DNA of 64,000 nt from Empedobacter brevis_A (GTDB lineage Bacteria; Bacteroidota; Bacteroidia; Flavobacteriales; Weeksellaceae): assembly GCF_965118635.1 (NCBI RefSeq), contig NZ_CBCPHV010000001.1:431155-495154 (forward strand). Reading direction: 5' to 3'. Shown piece after piece: positions 1 to 8,854 of this stretch (within the stretch, counting starts at the first letter, position 1; each line of letters starts with the position of its first letter). The notes below the pieces were generated by a model, which saw nothing but the letters and a program-made list of their open reading frames with translations, did not search any database and was not told the origin of the DNA. A program made the position numbers and the translations under genes.

Positions 1-1
1 T

Positions 2-1018
2 TCGGTTGCAATTACACCAAAAGCTTTAGAAAAAGCTGGTTTTACACAAGTTTACCAAGTTGAAGAGCAGGCAATTCCAAGTGGAGATTTTCCAACTGTA
101 AAATCACCAAATCCAGAAGAACCTGAAGCGTTAACTTTAGCAGTAGCTTTAGCAAACGAAATTGATGCTGATGTTGTAATAGGAACAGATCCAGATGCGG
201 ATCGTGTAGGAGTTGCAACGCGTAACAACGAAGGGGAAATTGTTTTGCTAAATGGTAACCAAATGAATACTGTTTTGGCTTACTATTTATTGGAAAAATG
301 GCAAGAAGCAGGGAAATTAGTTGGAAAAGAATTCATAGGATCGACAATTGTTACATCAGATATTTTCTATGATATTGCTGCAAAATTCAATGTAGATTGT
401 AAAGTTGGATTAACAGGTTTTAAATGGATTGCAGATATGATTCGTAAATTCGAAGGCAAAGAACGCTTTGTTGGAGGAGGAGAAGAATCATTCGGATTTA
501 TGGTCGGAGATTTTATTCGTGACAAAGATTCAGTTACAACAGCTTTATTGGTTTCTGAAATTGCTGCTGTTCAAAAAGCAAAAGGAAGTTCATTATACAA
601 TAAATTAATAGAAATCTATTTAGCTTTAGGAAAAGCTTATCAAGAAGATTTAATTAATATCGTTAAACCAGGTAAAGAAGGAGCAGAATTGATAGCACAG
701 ATGATGGTAGATTTCCGTACAAATTCTCCAAAAGAATTAGCAGGATCTAAAGTTGTTCGTGTAAAAGATTTCCAAACTTCTATTGATAAAGATTTAATTT
801 CAGGAGAAGAAAAAACAATTGAAATACCAAAGTCGAATGTTTTGATTTTCTATACAGAAGATGGAAGTAAAGTAGCTTGTCGTCCTTCTGGAACAGAACC
901 GAAGATTAAATATTATTTTTCTGTAAATACTCCACTTTCAAGTAAAGAAGATTATACAGCTGTTCAAAAAGCATTATTAGCGAAAATCAATTTATTGAAA
1001 GAAGATTTTAGTAAATAA
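2..1018 (+). CDS. Phospho-sugar mutase (PGM/PMM family), 5' end outside window
   Basis: Interconverts hexose 1- and 6-phosphates (phosphoglucomutase/phosphomannomutase family, cytoplasmic). The open frame runs in from the left edge, so the catalytic phosphoserine domain is missing and 338 residues are visible. Seen: metal-binding loop TDPDADR (DxDxD) about 60 residues into the visible part, sugar-binding loop GGGEESFGF, and C-terminal phosphate-binding RPSGTEPKIKYY. These three motifs in this order are diagnostic of the superfamily; sugar preference cannot be read from them. The first internal ATG (245) lies after the metal loop, so it is not the true start. A convergent terminator follows. 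Confidence 0.93.
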   Translation, partial: SVAITPKALEKAGFTQVYQVEEQAIPSGDFPTVKSPNPEEPEALTLAVALANEIDADVVIGTDPDADRVGVATRNNEGEIVLLNGNQMNTVLAYYLLEKWQEAGKLVGKEFIGSTIVTSDIFYDIAAKFNVDCKVGLTGFKWIADMIRKFEGKERFVGGGEESFGFMVGDFIRDKDSVTTALLVSEIAAVQKAKGSSLYNKLIEIYLALGKAYQEDLINIVKPGKEGAELIAQMMVDFRTNSPKELAGSKVVRVKDFQTSIDKDLISGEEKTIEIPKSNVLIFYTEDGSKVACRPSGTEPKIKYYFSVNTPLSSKEDYTAVQKALLAKINLLKEDFSK

Positions 1019-1050
1019 TTATTCTTTATAAGAATAAAATAAAATAGAAA

Positions 1051-1078
1051 AAGGCTGTCAATTTTGACAGCCTTTTTT
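1051..1078. terminator. Bidirectional intrinsic terminator between mutase and PiT gene
   Basis: Ten-base-pair stem AAGGCTGTCA / TGACAGCCTT with loop ATTT, A-run before and T-run after, placed between two convergent genes. Confidence 0.85.
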
Positions 1079-1097
1079 ATATAATTAAATTTTGATC

Positions 1098-2195
1098 TTA
1101 GAAAAACATTGAAAATAGATAATAAAATCCTGTTGCTATAAGTGCAGAAACTGGAATTGTCAAAATCCAAGCCCATAACAAACTAATTGTAACGCCCCAA
1201 CGAACGGCAGAAACTCTTTTTACCATTCCAACACCAATAATAGATCCTGTAATAACATGTGTTGTAGAAACAGGCATTTTGATATGTTCTGTAAAGAATA
1301 ATGTAATTGCAGAAGCTGTTTGCGCTGTGAAACCTTCTATAGGAGTAATTTTTGTAATTTTATTTCCCATTGTTTTCAAGATTTTCATTCCGCCGCCCAA
1401 AGTTCCTAAAGCGATTGCTGAGAAACACATAATCGGAACCCAATCATGAATATCTGTACTACTTGATGTAATGAACCAATGTTTCCAATCGAAAACATCA
1501 TTCAAAACCCAATGTTCCATATCTGTGTTGATAATTGCTGTTTGATTTGCAAGTAATGCAAATGTGATAACCCCCATTACTTTTTGAGAATCATTTAAAC
1601 CATGTCCAATGCTTAGCATAGCAGAAGAAACCAATTGTAATTTCTTGAACCAAGCATCAGCTTTGTGTGGTTTTGCATTTCGACAAAGATTTAGTGTGAT
1701 GATGTAAATTATATTACCAGCAACTAAACCAATAATTGGTGCGACTAGAATGAACGCAATAATTGTTAAGATAATTGTACCGTTAATTGCAGAAAAATTA
1801 TAGCCCGTTGCAGCCAATGCTCCACCAGCCAATCCTCCAATCAATGTATGAGATGAAGAAGAAGGAATTCCTAATTTCCAAGTTAAAATATTCCAAGTGA
1901 TTGCCGCAGAAAGAGCTGCCATAACAACAACAGATGGATTGGAACCAAAAGCGACGACGACATCTTCTTTGATGATCTTAGCGATTGTATCTGCAACTCC
2001 AAATTCTCCAATAATATACTTCGCAATAAAAAAAGCTACAAAATTGAAAAAAGCAGCCCATATAACTGCTTGAATAGGAGTTAAAACCTTTGTTGTAACA
2101 ACGGTTGCAATAGAGTTCGCGGCATCATGAAAACCATTTAAAAAATCAAATAAAATGGCTAAACCGATAATGATAAATAATACAGTTAATTGCAT
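1098..2195 (-). CDS. Inorganic phosphate transporter, PiT family (copy 2)
   Basis: Low-affinity phosphate permease of the inner membrane (PiT/PHO-4 family), about 365 residues and mostly hydrophobic. Seen: the duplicated family signature as FDFLNGFHDAANSIATVV near the N terminus and MPVSTTHVITGSIIGVG near the C terminus, plus IPSSSSHTLIGGLAGG in the middle. It is a tandem paralogue of the next gene upstream on this strand, with an identical C-terminal RVSAVRWGVTISLLWAWILT. Start chosen at the ATG at 2195; a longer frame needs a TTG 13 codons earlier. A TAAATTTG motif sits only 3 nt before this ATG. A terminator (2251-2281) separates it from copy 1, so it may be transcribed alone. Confidence 0.93.
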   Translation of the reverse strand: MQLTVLFIIIGLAILFDFLNGFHDAANSIATVVTTKVLTPIQAVIWAAFFNFVAFFIAKYIIGEFGVADTIAKIIKEDVVVAFGSNPSVVVMAALSAAITWNILTWKLGIPSSSSHTLIGGLAGGALAATGYNFSAINGTIILTIIAFILVAPIIGLVAGNIIYIITLNLCRNAKPHKADAWFKKLQLVSSAMLSIGHGLNDSQKVMGVITFALLANQTAIINTDMEHWVLNDVFDWKHWFITSSSTDIHDWVPIMCFSAIALGTLGGGMKILKTMGNKITKITPIEGFTAQTASAITLFFTEHIKMPVSTTHVITGSIIGVGMVKRVSAVRWGVTISLLWAWILTIPVSALIATGFYYLFSMFF

Positions 2196-2250
2196 GCGCA
2201 AATTTAAAACTTTCTTAAACTTATCATTTATCAATTGTAAAAATTATTTA

Positions 2251-2281
2251 AAAAATAAAAAAGGAGCTTATAAAAGCTCCT
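2251..2281 (-). terminator. Terminator downstream of PiT copy 1
   Basis: On the minus strand, stem AGGAGCTT / AAGCTCCT with a four-base loop, followed by a long T-rich run. Confidence 0.75.
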
Positions 2282-2307
2282 AATTATGATATAGTTAAAT
2301 ATTTCTA

Positions 2308-3414
2308 TTAAATAAATAATGAAACAAAGTAGTAAACTAATGCAGCTAACAATGCAGATACAGGAATAGTAAGAATCCATGCCCATAATAAGCTAATTGT
2401 TACTCCCCAACGTACAGCAGAAACACGTTTCGTTAAACCAACACCAATAATAGATCCTGTAATTGTGTGTGTGGTAGAAACAGGAATTCCGAAATGTTCA
2501 GAAATATAAAGTGTCAATGCTCCAGATGTTTCAGCAACTACACCTTCTAATGGCGTTACTTTTGTGATTTTAGAACCCATTGTTTTGATGATTTTCCATC
2601 CACCTCCCATTGTTCCGCATGCGATAACAATAAACGATGTGATAGGAACCCAACCCCAATGAGATACAAAATATTGAAATTTATCTTCAGCTTCTACATA
2701 AGCTGGATCAAAATCGACATTCATGTGATAAAAGATAACCGCAGCTCCAATGATACCCATTACTTTTTGCGCATCGTTCATACCATGTCCTAAAGAGAAA
2801 AGGGCAGAAGAAACTAATTGCAGTTTTTTGAACCACCATTCTGCTTTTGCAGGTTTTGCTCTTTTACAAATGTTAAGTGTTATAAGCGTTAATATCGAAG
2901 CGATAATCATACCAATTAATGGAGCTAAAACAATAAAGCAAATAATTGGAATAACTTTTTTGTAAACAATTACATCTACACCACCTTCAGAAAAACCTCC
3001 TGCATGAGCTAAGGCTGCTCCAATAAAACCTCCGATCAATGTGTGAGAAGAAGAAGATGGGATTCCAAATTTCCAAGTCAATAAATTCCAAGAAATGGCA
3101 GCGATAATTCCAGATAAAATAACTTCTAAAGTAATGAAGTTTTCATTGACCGATTTAGCAATAGTATTACCAATTTTGAACTCTCCAATCCAATATACCG
3201 AAATAAAGTAAGCAACAAAGTTGAATGCAGCTGCCCAAAGTACAGCTTGAAAAGGCGTTAAAACTTTAGTAGCAACAATTGTAGCAATTGAATTTGCAGC
3301 ATCATGAAAACCATTAATATAATCAAAAACAAAAGCTAAGAAGATAATAGTAATCAATAAGATTCCTGGCGTTGACGATAACATGCTCGAGAACGCTGAA
3401 AAAAATTCTGTCAT
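2308..3414 (-). CDS. Inorganic phosphate transporter, PiT family (copy 1)
   Basis: Membrane phosphate permease of 368 residues, paralogous to the gene downstream. Seen: DYINGFHDAANSIATIV, IPSSSSHTLIGGFIGAA and IPVSTTHTITGSIIGVG, the duplicated PiT signatures. It follows the DUF47 gene by 22 bp on the same strand; DUF47-PiT pairs are a known genomic association, and DUF47 proteins are thought to modulate the paired transporter. The extra N-terminal stretch (MTEFFSAFSSMLSSTPG) is not shared with copy 2, so the copies differ mainly at the N terminus and in the central loop after LGHGMNDAQKVMG. Confidence 0.94.
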   Translation of the reverse strand: MTEFFSAFSSMLSSTPGILLITIIFLAFVFDYINGFHDAANSIATIVATKVLTPFQAVLWAAAFNFVAYFISVYWIGEFKIGNTIAKSVNENFITLEVILSGIIAAISWNLLTWKFGIPSSSSHTLIGGFIGAALAHAGGFSEGGVDVIVYKKVIPIICFIVLAPLIGMIIASILTLITLNICKRAKPAKAEWWFKKLQLVSSALFSLGHGMNDAQKVMGIIGAAVIFYHMNVDFDPAYVEAEDKFQYFVSHWGWVPITSFIVIACGTMGGGWKIIKTMGSKITKVTPLEGVVAETSGALTLYISEHFGIPVSTTHTITGSIIGVGLTKRVSAVRWGVTISLLWAWILTIPVSALLAALVYYFVSLFI

Positions 3415-3436
3415 AATCTTTTAGATTAACTTATGG

Positions 3437-4081
3437 TTATGAGTGTTTTACCGCTACTGCTTCCAATACATTTGCAACACTTTTACACTTATCTGTTGCA
3501 GATTCTAATGAAGATAAAACTTCTTTATACTTGATGATATTTTTAACATCAGTTTCGTTCTCAAAAATCTCTTGAACCGCTTTATCAAAAATACGATCCG
3601 ATTTGTTTTCTAATTTATTGATTCGTTCACATATTTCGTAAATACGATTTACGTTTCTCAAATCTTTCACTTGTTCAATTCCTTCTCCAATTAATTGACA
3701 AGCTTCTAAATTAACAGCTGTAATTTTTCGGATAGATTTTGTGATTTTTTCTACTTGATAGATATTGATTCTATTTGCTGCTCCATTTAAATTATCTGCA
3801 ACATAATCGATAGATTTTACCAATTGATAGATATCTTCTCTATCAAAAGGTGTAATAAAGTTTTTGCTTAACTCTATATTAGTTTTTTGAGTTAGATATT
3901 CAATTTTACTTTCAATCTTAGAAATTTGTGCGATGTAATCTTCGCGTTCTTCAATTGGCGCATTTACACATTCGTGTAACAATTCAGCTAATTTGATTAA
4001 ACTTTTTGATGCTTCCTCAAACAAAGGATAGAATACCTTATCCTTTGGAGTAAATAATTTAAAAAATGAGTTTACCGACAT
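3437..4081 (-). CDS. DUF47 / PhoU-like phosphate transport regulator
   Basis: A 214-residue, almost wholly helical cytoplasmic protein of the DUF47 (PhoU-like, TIGR00153) family, without a signal peptide. Seen: N-terminal FFKLFTPKDKVFYPLFEEAS, typical of the family, and repeated E/D-rich helices such as YVADNLNGAANRI that would form the two three-helix bundles binding metal clusters in PhoU folds. It is first in the operon DUF47-PiT. A TATTTTTG -7 element on the minus strand (4102-4109) lies about 20 nt before the ATG. A role controlling the adjacent permease is inferred from context. Confidence 0.9.
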   Translation of the reverse strand: MSVNSFFKLFTPKDKVFYPLFEEASKSLIKLAELLHECVNAPIEEREDYIAQISKIESKIEYLTQKTNIELSKNFITPFDREDIYQLVKSIDYVADNLNGAANRINIYQVEKITKSIRKITAVNLEACQLIGEGIEQVKDLRNVNRIYEICERINKLENKSDRIFDKAVQEIFENETDVKNIIKYKEVLSSLESATDKCKSVANVLEAVAVKHS

Positions 4082-4656
4082 TTAATAATGTTTTTCAAGT
4101 GCAAAAATAATTTTTTTAATGTAAAATTAACATTAAATAAAAGTTTATCAGATGTAAATATGCTGCTCTTTTTCGATCTAAAATGCTCTAAATAATTTGA
4201 TATTTAGATGAAGAATTACGTGTCTATATGCGATTAATAGCTATTAAGTTTATGTTTTCTTGTCGTGTAAGATTAGTTCTTTTTGTGTAATTTTTAATTA
4301 CTGTTTTTTATCATGAAATTTTAAAAATTAGTTAAAAAAGAGAATAATTCAAGATTAATTTTAACAACAATAATCGCTTTTGAAATAAATGATTTAAATA
4401 TAAAGAATTTGAATAATAGAATGTTCAGAAATAATCTTCGAAAATCAGATAAAAAAGAATGAAAATAGAAGATGCAACTTGAAAAAGTTAATTTTACTCA
4501 ATATTAAAATAGTGTAAAAAAATGATTACAGAATTATAAAAATTTATAAATCAATGCAAAATAAATGGTCAAATATTTTTTTTTGCTAGAATATTTTGTA
4601 ATTTTGCGTGCCCAAAAAATGGGTTTAATCCAAATTTAAAAGGAAATTTAATTAGT
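4082..4656. other. Intergenic region between divergent DUF47 and rpsL
   Basis: 575 bp of very AT-rich sequence without a supported gene or RNA. It carries the minus-strand -7 element TATTTTTG (4102-4109) for the phosphate operon and the plus-strand element for rpsL (4599-4606). The short leader before rpsL contains a weak GCCCA/TGGGT hairpin around 4610-4625. Nothing else recognisable was seen between 4120 and 4590. Confidence 0.6.
4599..4606 (+). promoter_or_regulatory. Promoter -7 element for the str operon
   Basis: TAATTTTG fits the Bacteroidota TAnnTTTG -7 consensus and is 50 bp before rpsL. The -33 side is a T-run without a clear TTTG at 19 nt. Confidence 0.6.
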
Positions 4657-5040
4657 ATGCCAACAATTCAACAATTAGTTAGAAAAGGTAGAAAAAAACT
4701 AACCAAGAAGAGTAAATCGGCTGCATTGGAATCATGTCCACAACGCCGCGGTGTTTGTACACGTGTTTACACTACAACTCCTAAAAAACCTAACTCAGCA
4801 ATGCGTAAAGTTGCTCGTGTTAGATTAACAAACGGGAAAGAAGTTAACGCGTACATCGGTGGTGAAGGTCATAATCTTCAAGAGCACTCGATAGTATTGG
4901 TTAGAGGAGGTAGAGTTAAAGATTTACCAGGTGTTCGTTACCACATTGTACGTGGAGCGTTAGATACTGCGGGAGTAAACGGACGTACTCAACGTAGAAG
5001 TAAGTATGGAGCGAAACGTCCTAAAGATGCTAAAAAATAA
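4657..5040 (+). CDS. rpsL: 30S ribosomal protein S12
   Basis: Decoding-centre protein of the small subunit, 127 residues. Seen: CTRVYTTTPKKPNSA, IGGEGHNLQEHS and VKDLPGVRYH, the universally conserved S12 blocks. Lysines are present at the two positions where substitutions classically give streptomycin resistance (the TPKKPNS and GRVKDLPG loops), so this copy has the sensitive genotype at those sites. First gene of rpsL-rpsG-fusA-rpsJ; 12 bp to rpsG. Confidence 0.98.
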   Translation: MPTIQQLVRKGRKKLTKKSKSAALESCPQRRGVCTRVYTTTPKKPNSAMRKVARVRLTNGKEVNAYIGGEGHNLQEHSIVLVRGGRVKDLPGVRYHIVRGALDTAGVNGRTQRRSKYGAKRPKDAKK

Positions 5041-5052
5041 ATTTAAGGTAAG

Positions 5053-5529
5053 ATGAGAAAGACAAGAGCTAAAAAAAGACCTTTACTTCCAGATCCTAAA
5101 TTTAATGATCAGTTAGTAACTCGTTTCGTAAACAACTTAATGTACGACGGAAAAAAATCTGTAGCATTCAAAATTTTCTATGATGCGTTAGAAATCGTAG
5201 ATTCTCGTAAAGAAGATGCAGAAAAAACTTCATTAGACATTTGGAAAGAAGCATTATCTAATGTAATGCCTCACGTAGAAGTACGTTCTCGCCGTGTTGG
5301 TGGAGCTACATTCCAAATTCCAATGGAAATTCGTCCAGATCGTAAAATTTCAACAGCAATGAAATGGTTAATCAAATATTCTCGTAACAGAAACGAGAAA
5401 TCGATGGCTCAAAAATTAGCTGGAGAAATTATTGCAGCTGCTAAAGAAGAAGGATCTGCCGTTAAAAAACGTCAAGATACTCACAAAATGGCAGAAGCTA
5501 ATAAAGCGTTTTCACACTTTAGATTCTAA
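5053..5529 (+). CDS. rpsG: 30S ribosomal protein S7
   Basis: Primary 16S rRNA-binding protein that nucleates assembly of the 30S head, 158 residues (usual length about 156). Seen: N-terminal MRKTRAKKR, LMYDGKKSVA, the VEVRSRRVGGATFQIP beta-hairpin and C-terminal HKMAEANKAFSHFRF. Six bp before fusA, as in other str operons. Confidence 0.98.
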   Translation: MRKTRAKKRPLLPDPKFNDQLVTRFVNNLMYDGKKSVAFKIFYDALEIVDSRKEDAEKTSLDIWKEALSNVMPHVEVRSRRVGGATFQIPMEIRPDRKISTAMKWLIKYSRNRNEKSMAQKLAGEIIAAAKEEGSAVKKRQDTHKMAEANKAFSHFRF

Positions 5530-5535
5530 GACACG

Positions 5536-7659
5536 ATGGCAAGAGATTTAAAATACACAAGAAACATTGGTATTGCTGCTCACATCGATGCAGGAAAAAC
5601 TACAACAACAGAGCGTATCTTATTCTATTCAGGTAAAAATCACAAAATTGGAGAAACACACGATGGAGCTTCAACAACTGACTGGATGGAACAAGAAGCT
5701 GAGCGTGGTATTACAATTACTTCAGCTGCAGTAACTGTAGATTGGACATTCCCAACAGAACAAGGTAAACCATTACCAGATGCTAAAGGGTATCACTTTA
5801 ATATTATCGACACTCCTGGTCACGTTGACTTTACAGTAGAGGTAAACCGTTCTTTACGTGTTTTAGATGGTTTAGTTTTCTTATTCTCAGCAGTAGATGG
5901 AGTTGAGCCTCAGTCTGAAACAAACTGGCGTTTAGCAGATAACTATAAAGTTCCTCGTTTAGGTTTCGTTAACAAAATGGACCGTCAAGGAGCTGACTTC
6001 TTAAATGTATGTCGTCAAGTACGTGAAATGTTAGGTTCAAACGCTGTTCCTATCGTTTTACCAATCGGTGACGAAGCTGATTTTAAAGGAGTTGTAGATT
6101 TAATTAAAAACCGTGCAATTGTTTGGCATGATGAAAATCATGGTGCAACTTTTGACGTTGTTGATATCCCAGCTGATATGGTTGATGATGTTAGACAATT
6201 CCGTGGTCAATTAATTGAAGAAGTTGCTGCGTATGACGAAGACTTATTAGAAAAGTACATGGAGGACGAAAACTCTATTACTGAAGATGAAGTTAACGCT
6301 GCATTACGTGCTGCAACATTAGATATGTCTATTATCCCAATGACTTGTGGATCTTCGTTCAAAAACAAAGGTGTACAATTCATGTTAGATGCTGTATGTC
6401 GTTACTTACCATCACCAAGTGATAAAGAAGCGATTCCAGGTACTGACCCAAAAACTGACGAGCCTATTTCAAGAAAGCCTTCAGTTGATGAGCCATTCGC
6501 CGCATTAGCATTTAAAATTGCTACTGACCCATTCGTAGGTCGTTTAGCATTCTTCCGTGCTTATTCTGGTGGATTAGACGCTGGATCTTACGTGTTAAAT
6601 ACTCGTTCTGGTAACAAAGAACGTATTTCTCGTATCTTCCAAATGCACGCAAACAAACAAGAGCCTATCGAGAGAATCGAAGCAGGTGATATTGGAGCGG
6701 CAGTAGGTTTCAAAGATATCAAAACAGGAGATACTTTATGTGATGAAAAAGCACCTATCGTATTAGAGTCTATGGACTTCCCAGATCCAGTAATTGGTAT
6801 CGCAGTTGAGCCTAAAACGAAAGCTGACGTTGATAAATTAGGTATGGCTTTAGCTAAATTAGCTGAAGAAGATCCAACTTTCCAAGTAAAAACTGATGAG
6901 GCTTCTGGTCAAACAGTTATTTCTGGAATGGGTGAGTTACACTTAGATATCATCGTTGACCGTTTAAAACGTGAATTTAAAGTTGAGGTTAACCAAGGTG
7001 AACCTCAAGTAGAATACAAAGAATCATTCTCTCGTCCAGCTAATCACCGTGAGGTTTACAAAAAACAATCAGGTGGTCGTGGTAAATTTGCTGATATCGT
7101 TTTCGAAATGGGACCAGCAGATGAAGGAAAAGTAGGTTTAGAATTCGTTTCTGAAATTAAAGGTGGTAACGTTCCTAAAGAATTTATCCCTTCAATCGAG
7201 AAAGGTTTCAAAGCTGCAATGAAGAATGGACCTTTAGCAGGATTCGAAATGGATTCGTTAAAAGTTACTTTAAAAGATGGATCTTTCCACCCTGTGGATT
7301 CTGACCAATTATCTTTCGAGTTAGCTGCTCAAATGGGTTACAAAGCTGCTGCAAAAGCTGCTGGTGCTCAAATTTTAGAGCCTATCATGAAATTAGAGGT
7401 TTTAACTCCAGAAGAAAACATGGGTGATATTGTAGGTGACTTAAACCGTCGTCGTGGTCAAGTATCAGGAATGGATGATAGAAATAACGCAAAAGTTATT
7501 AAAGCTATGGTTCCATTAGCAGAAATGTTCGGATATGTAACATCATTACGTACATTATCTTCTGGTCGTGCTACATCTACAATGGAATTCGATCACTACG
7601 CTCCAGCACCAACAAACGTGTCTGAAGCTGTAATCGCTAAAGCAAAAGGTAACGCTTAA
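5536..7659 (+). CDS. fusA: Elongation factor G
   Basis: GTPase that drives translocation of tRNA and mRNA on the ribosome, 707 residues, full length. Seen: G1 AHIDAGKTTTTERIL, switch II DTPGHVDF, G4 NKMD, and domain IV/V blocks such as GMGELHLDIIVDRL. The order rpsL-rpsG-fusA-rpsJ lacks tuf after fusA, unlike Escherichia coli, and matches the arrangement I know from Bacteroidota. Confidence 0.98.
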   Translation: MARDLKYTRNIGIAAHIDAGKTTTTERILFYSGKNHKIGETHDGASTTDWMEQEAERGITITSAAVTVDWTFPTEQGKPLPDAKGYHFNIIDTPGHVDFTVEVNRSLRVLDGLVFLFSAVDGVEPQSETNWRLADNYKVPRLGFVNKMDRQGADFLNVCRQVREMLGSNAVPIVLPIGDEADFKGVVDLIKNRAIVWHDENHGATFDVVDIPADMVDDVRQFRGQLIEEVAAYDEDLLEKYMEDENSITEDEVNAALRAATLDMSIIPMTCGSSFKNKGVQFMLDAVCRYLPSPSDKEAIPGTDPKTDEPISRKPSVDEPFAALAFKIATDPFVGRLAFFRAYSGGLDAGSYVLNTRSGNKERISRIFQMHANKQEPIERIEAGDIGAAVGFKDIKTGDTLCDEKAPIVLESMDFPDPVIGIAVEPKTKADVDKLGMALAKLAEEDPTFQVKTDEASGQTVISGMGELHLDIIVDRLKREFKVEVNQGEPQVEYKESFSRPANHREVYKKQSGGRGKFADIVFEMGPADEGKVGLEFVSEIKGGNVPKEFIPSIEKGFKAAMKNGPLAGFEMDSLKVTLKDGSFHPVDSDQLSFELAAQMGYKAAAKAAGAQILEPIMKLEVLTPEENMGDIVGDLNRRRGQVSGMDDRNNAKVIKAMVPLAEMFGYVTSLRTLSSGRATSTMEFDHYAPAPTNVSEAVIAKAKGNA

Positions 7660-7669
7660 TTCAAGAAAA

Positions 7670-7975
7670 ATGAGTCAAAAAATTAGAATAAAATTAAAAT
7701 CTTACGATTATTCTTTAGTTGATAAATCAGCTGAAAAAATCGTAAAAACTGTAAAAGCTACAGGAGCTGTTGTTAATGGGCCAATTCCATTACCAACTCA
7801 CAAAAGAATCTTTACAGTTTTAAGATCTCCACACGTTAACAAAAAATCTCGTGAGCAATTTCAATTATCAGCTCACAAAAGATTATTAGACATTTATTCT
7901 TCTTCATCTAAAACAGTTGATGCTTTAATGAAGTTAGAATTACCTAGTGGTGTTGAAGTAGAAATTAAAGTATAG
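7670..7975 (+). CDS. rpsJ: 30S ribosomal protein S10
   Basis: Small-subunit head protein (also NusE in antitermination), 101 residues. Seen: KIRIKLKSYDYSLVD, GPIPLPTHKRIFTVLRSPHVNKKSREQF and the C-terminal LPSGVEVEIKV. It closes the str operon: a strong terminator follows, so here rpsJ is transcriptionally detached from rplC and cannot carry the S10-operon leader known in Escherichia coli. Confidence 0.98.
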   Translation: MSQKIRIKLKSYDYSLVDKSAEKIVKTVKATGAVVNGPIPLPTHKRIFTVLRSPHVNKKSREQFQLSAHKRLLDIYSSSSKTVDALMKLELPSGVEVEIKV

Positions 7976-8000
7976 TTAAACAATACTTTAAATAAATATA

Positions 8001-8033
8001 AACCTCGAGACGTGCACATCTCGAGGTTTTTTT
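8001..8033 (+). terminator. Intrinsic terminator after rpsJ
   Basis: Ten-base-pair GC-containing stem AACCTCGAGA / TCTCGAGGTT, eight-base loop, then seven Ts. It separates the str operon from the rplC operon. Confidence 0.92.
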
Positions 8034-8108
8034 ATAAGAATTTTTTTGGCCCAGTTGATTGGTTATTTTTACAAAGTTCTAATCTTTTGAAAAATAATTA
8101 ATTGAAAG

Positions 8109-8139
8109 TTTGTGGTTTACAAATTAATTCTTACATTTG
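8109..8139 (+). promoter_or_regulatory. Promoter of the rplC (S10/spc) operon
   Basis: TTTG (8109-8112), exactly 19 nt, then TACATTTG (8132-8139): a full match to the Bacteroidota -33/-7 arrangement. Predicted transcription start near 8145-8147, about 80 nt before the rplC ATG and immediately before the leader structure. Confidence 0.85.
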
Positions 8140-8147
8140 CATGCTAA

Positions 8148-8192
8148 TTTTAGAGAAGATCTCTAGTGGTCGAAAGTCCACATTCTCTAAAA
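8148..8192 (+). promoter_or_regulatory. Structured leader RNA upstream of rplC
   Basis: Seen: a perfect 10-bp outer stem TTTTAGAGAA (8148-8157) / TTCTCTAAAA (8183-8192) enclosing an inner hairpin GTGG (8166-8169) / CCAC (8178-8181) capped by a C-GAAA-G tetraloop (8171-8176). A competing hairpin TAGAGA (8151-8156) / TCTCTA (8160-8165) uses the same 5' strand, so the two folds exclude each other. There is no T-run after the stem, which argues against a simple terminator. Regulation of the operon by a ribosomal protein is inferred, not shown. Confidence 0.7.
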
Positions 8193-8224
8193 TATTAAAC
8201 AAATTATTAACATATTTTAATCAA

Positions 8225-8854
8225 ATGTCAGGTATCATTGGTAAAAAAATCGCGATGACTAGCTTATTTGATGAGAACGGGAAAAATATTCCTGTGACTA
8301 TCGTAGAAGCTGGGCCATGTGTGGTTACTCAAGTCAGAACCGTAGAGAAAGATGGGTACGTTGCTGCTCAGCTTGGTTTCGATGACGCAAAAGAAAAAAA
8401 CACGACTAATGCTTTAAAAGGTCACTTTAAAAAAGCAGGAACTACTCCAAAAAGAAAGTTAGTTGAGTTTTACGGAGAAGAATTCGTAAATTCTTTAACT
8501 TTAGGAGGAGAAGTTAACGTTGAATTATTCAGCGAAGGAGAATTTGTAAGTGTTACAGGTACTTCAAAAGGAAAAGGTTTCCAAGGTGTTGTTAAACGTC
8601 ATGGTTTCGGTGGAGTAGGTCAAGCTACACACGGTCAACATAACCGTTTAAGAGCTCCAGGTTCTATCGGTGCTGGTTCAGATCCATCTCGTGTATTCAA
8701 AGGAATGCGTATGGCTGGAAGAATGGGTGGTAAACAAGTTACTGTTCAGAACTTAAAAGTCCTTAAAGTGGATACTGAGAAAAACCTTTTAATTGTTAAA
8801 GGTGCTGTACCAGGTCCTAAAAATTCATACGTAATCGTTAGAAGATGGAAGTAG
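8225..8854 (+). CDS. rplC: 50S ribosomal protein L3
   Basis: Early-assembly large-subunit protein near the peptidyl-transferase centre, 209 residues. Seen: MSGIIGKKIAMTSLFDENG, GTSKGKGFQGVVKRHGFGG, THGQHNRLRAPGSIGAG and GRMGGKQVTVQNLKV. Start set at the ATG at 8225, where homology begins; the frame stays open upstream to 8102, but that extension would start before the predicted promoter. Ends 10 bp inside rplD (overlap), suggesting coupled translation. Confidence 0.97.
   Translation: MSGIIGKKIAMTSLFDENGKNIPVTIVEAGPCVVTQVRTVEKDGYVAAQLGFDDAKEKNTTNALKGHFKKAGTTPKRKLVEFYGEEFVNSLTLGGEVNVELFSEGEFVSVTGTSKGKGFQGVVKRHGFGGVGQATHGQHNRLRAPGSIGAGSDPSRVFKGMRMAGRMGGKQVTVQNLKVLKVDTEKNLLIVKGAVPGPKNSYVIVRRWK

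Noticed and set aside
4120..4590. Hidden small gene or RNA in the DUF47-rpsL gap
   Set aside because: Only short, stop-rich frames and no strong folded element were seen; AT-rich spacer is sufficient.
8102..8224. N-terminal extension of L3
   Set aside because: The frame is open to 8102, but it would start before the -7 promoter element and has no L3 homology; the region is the structured leader.
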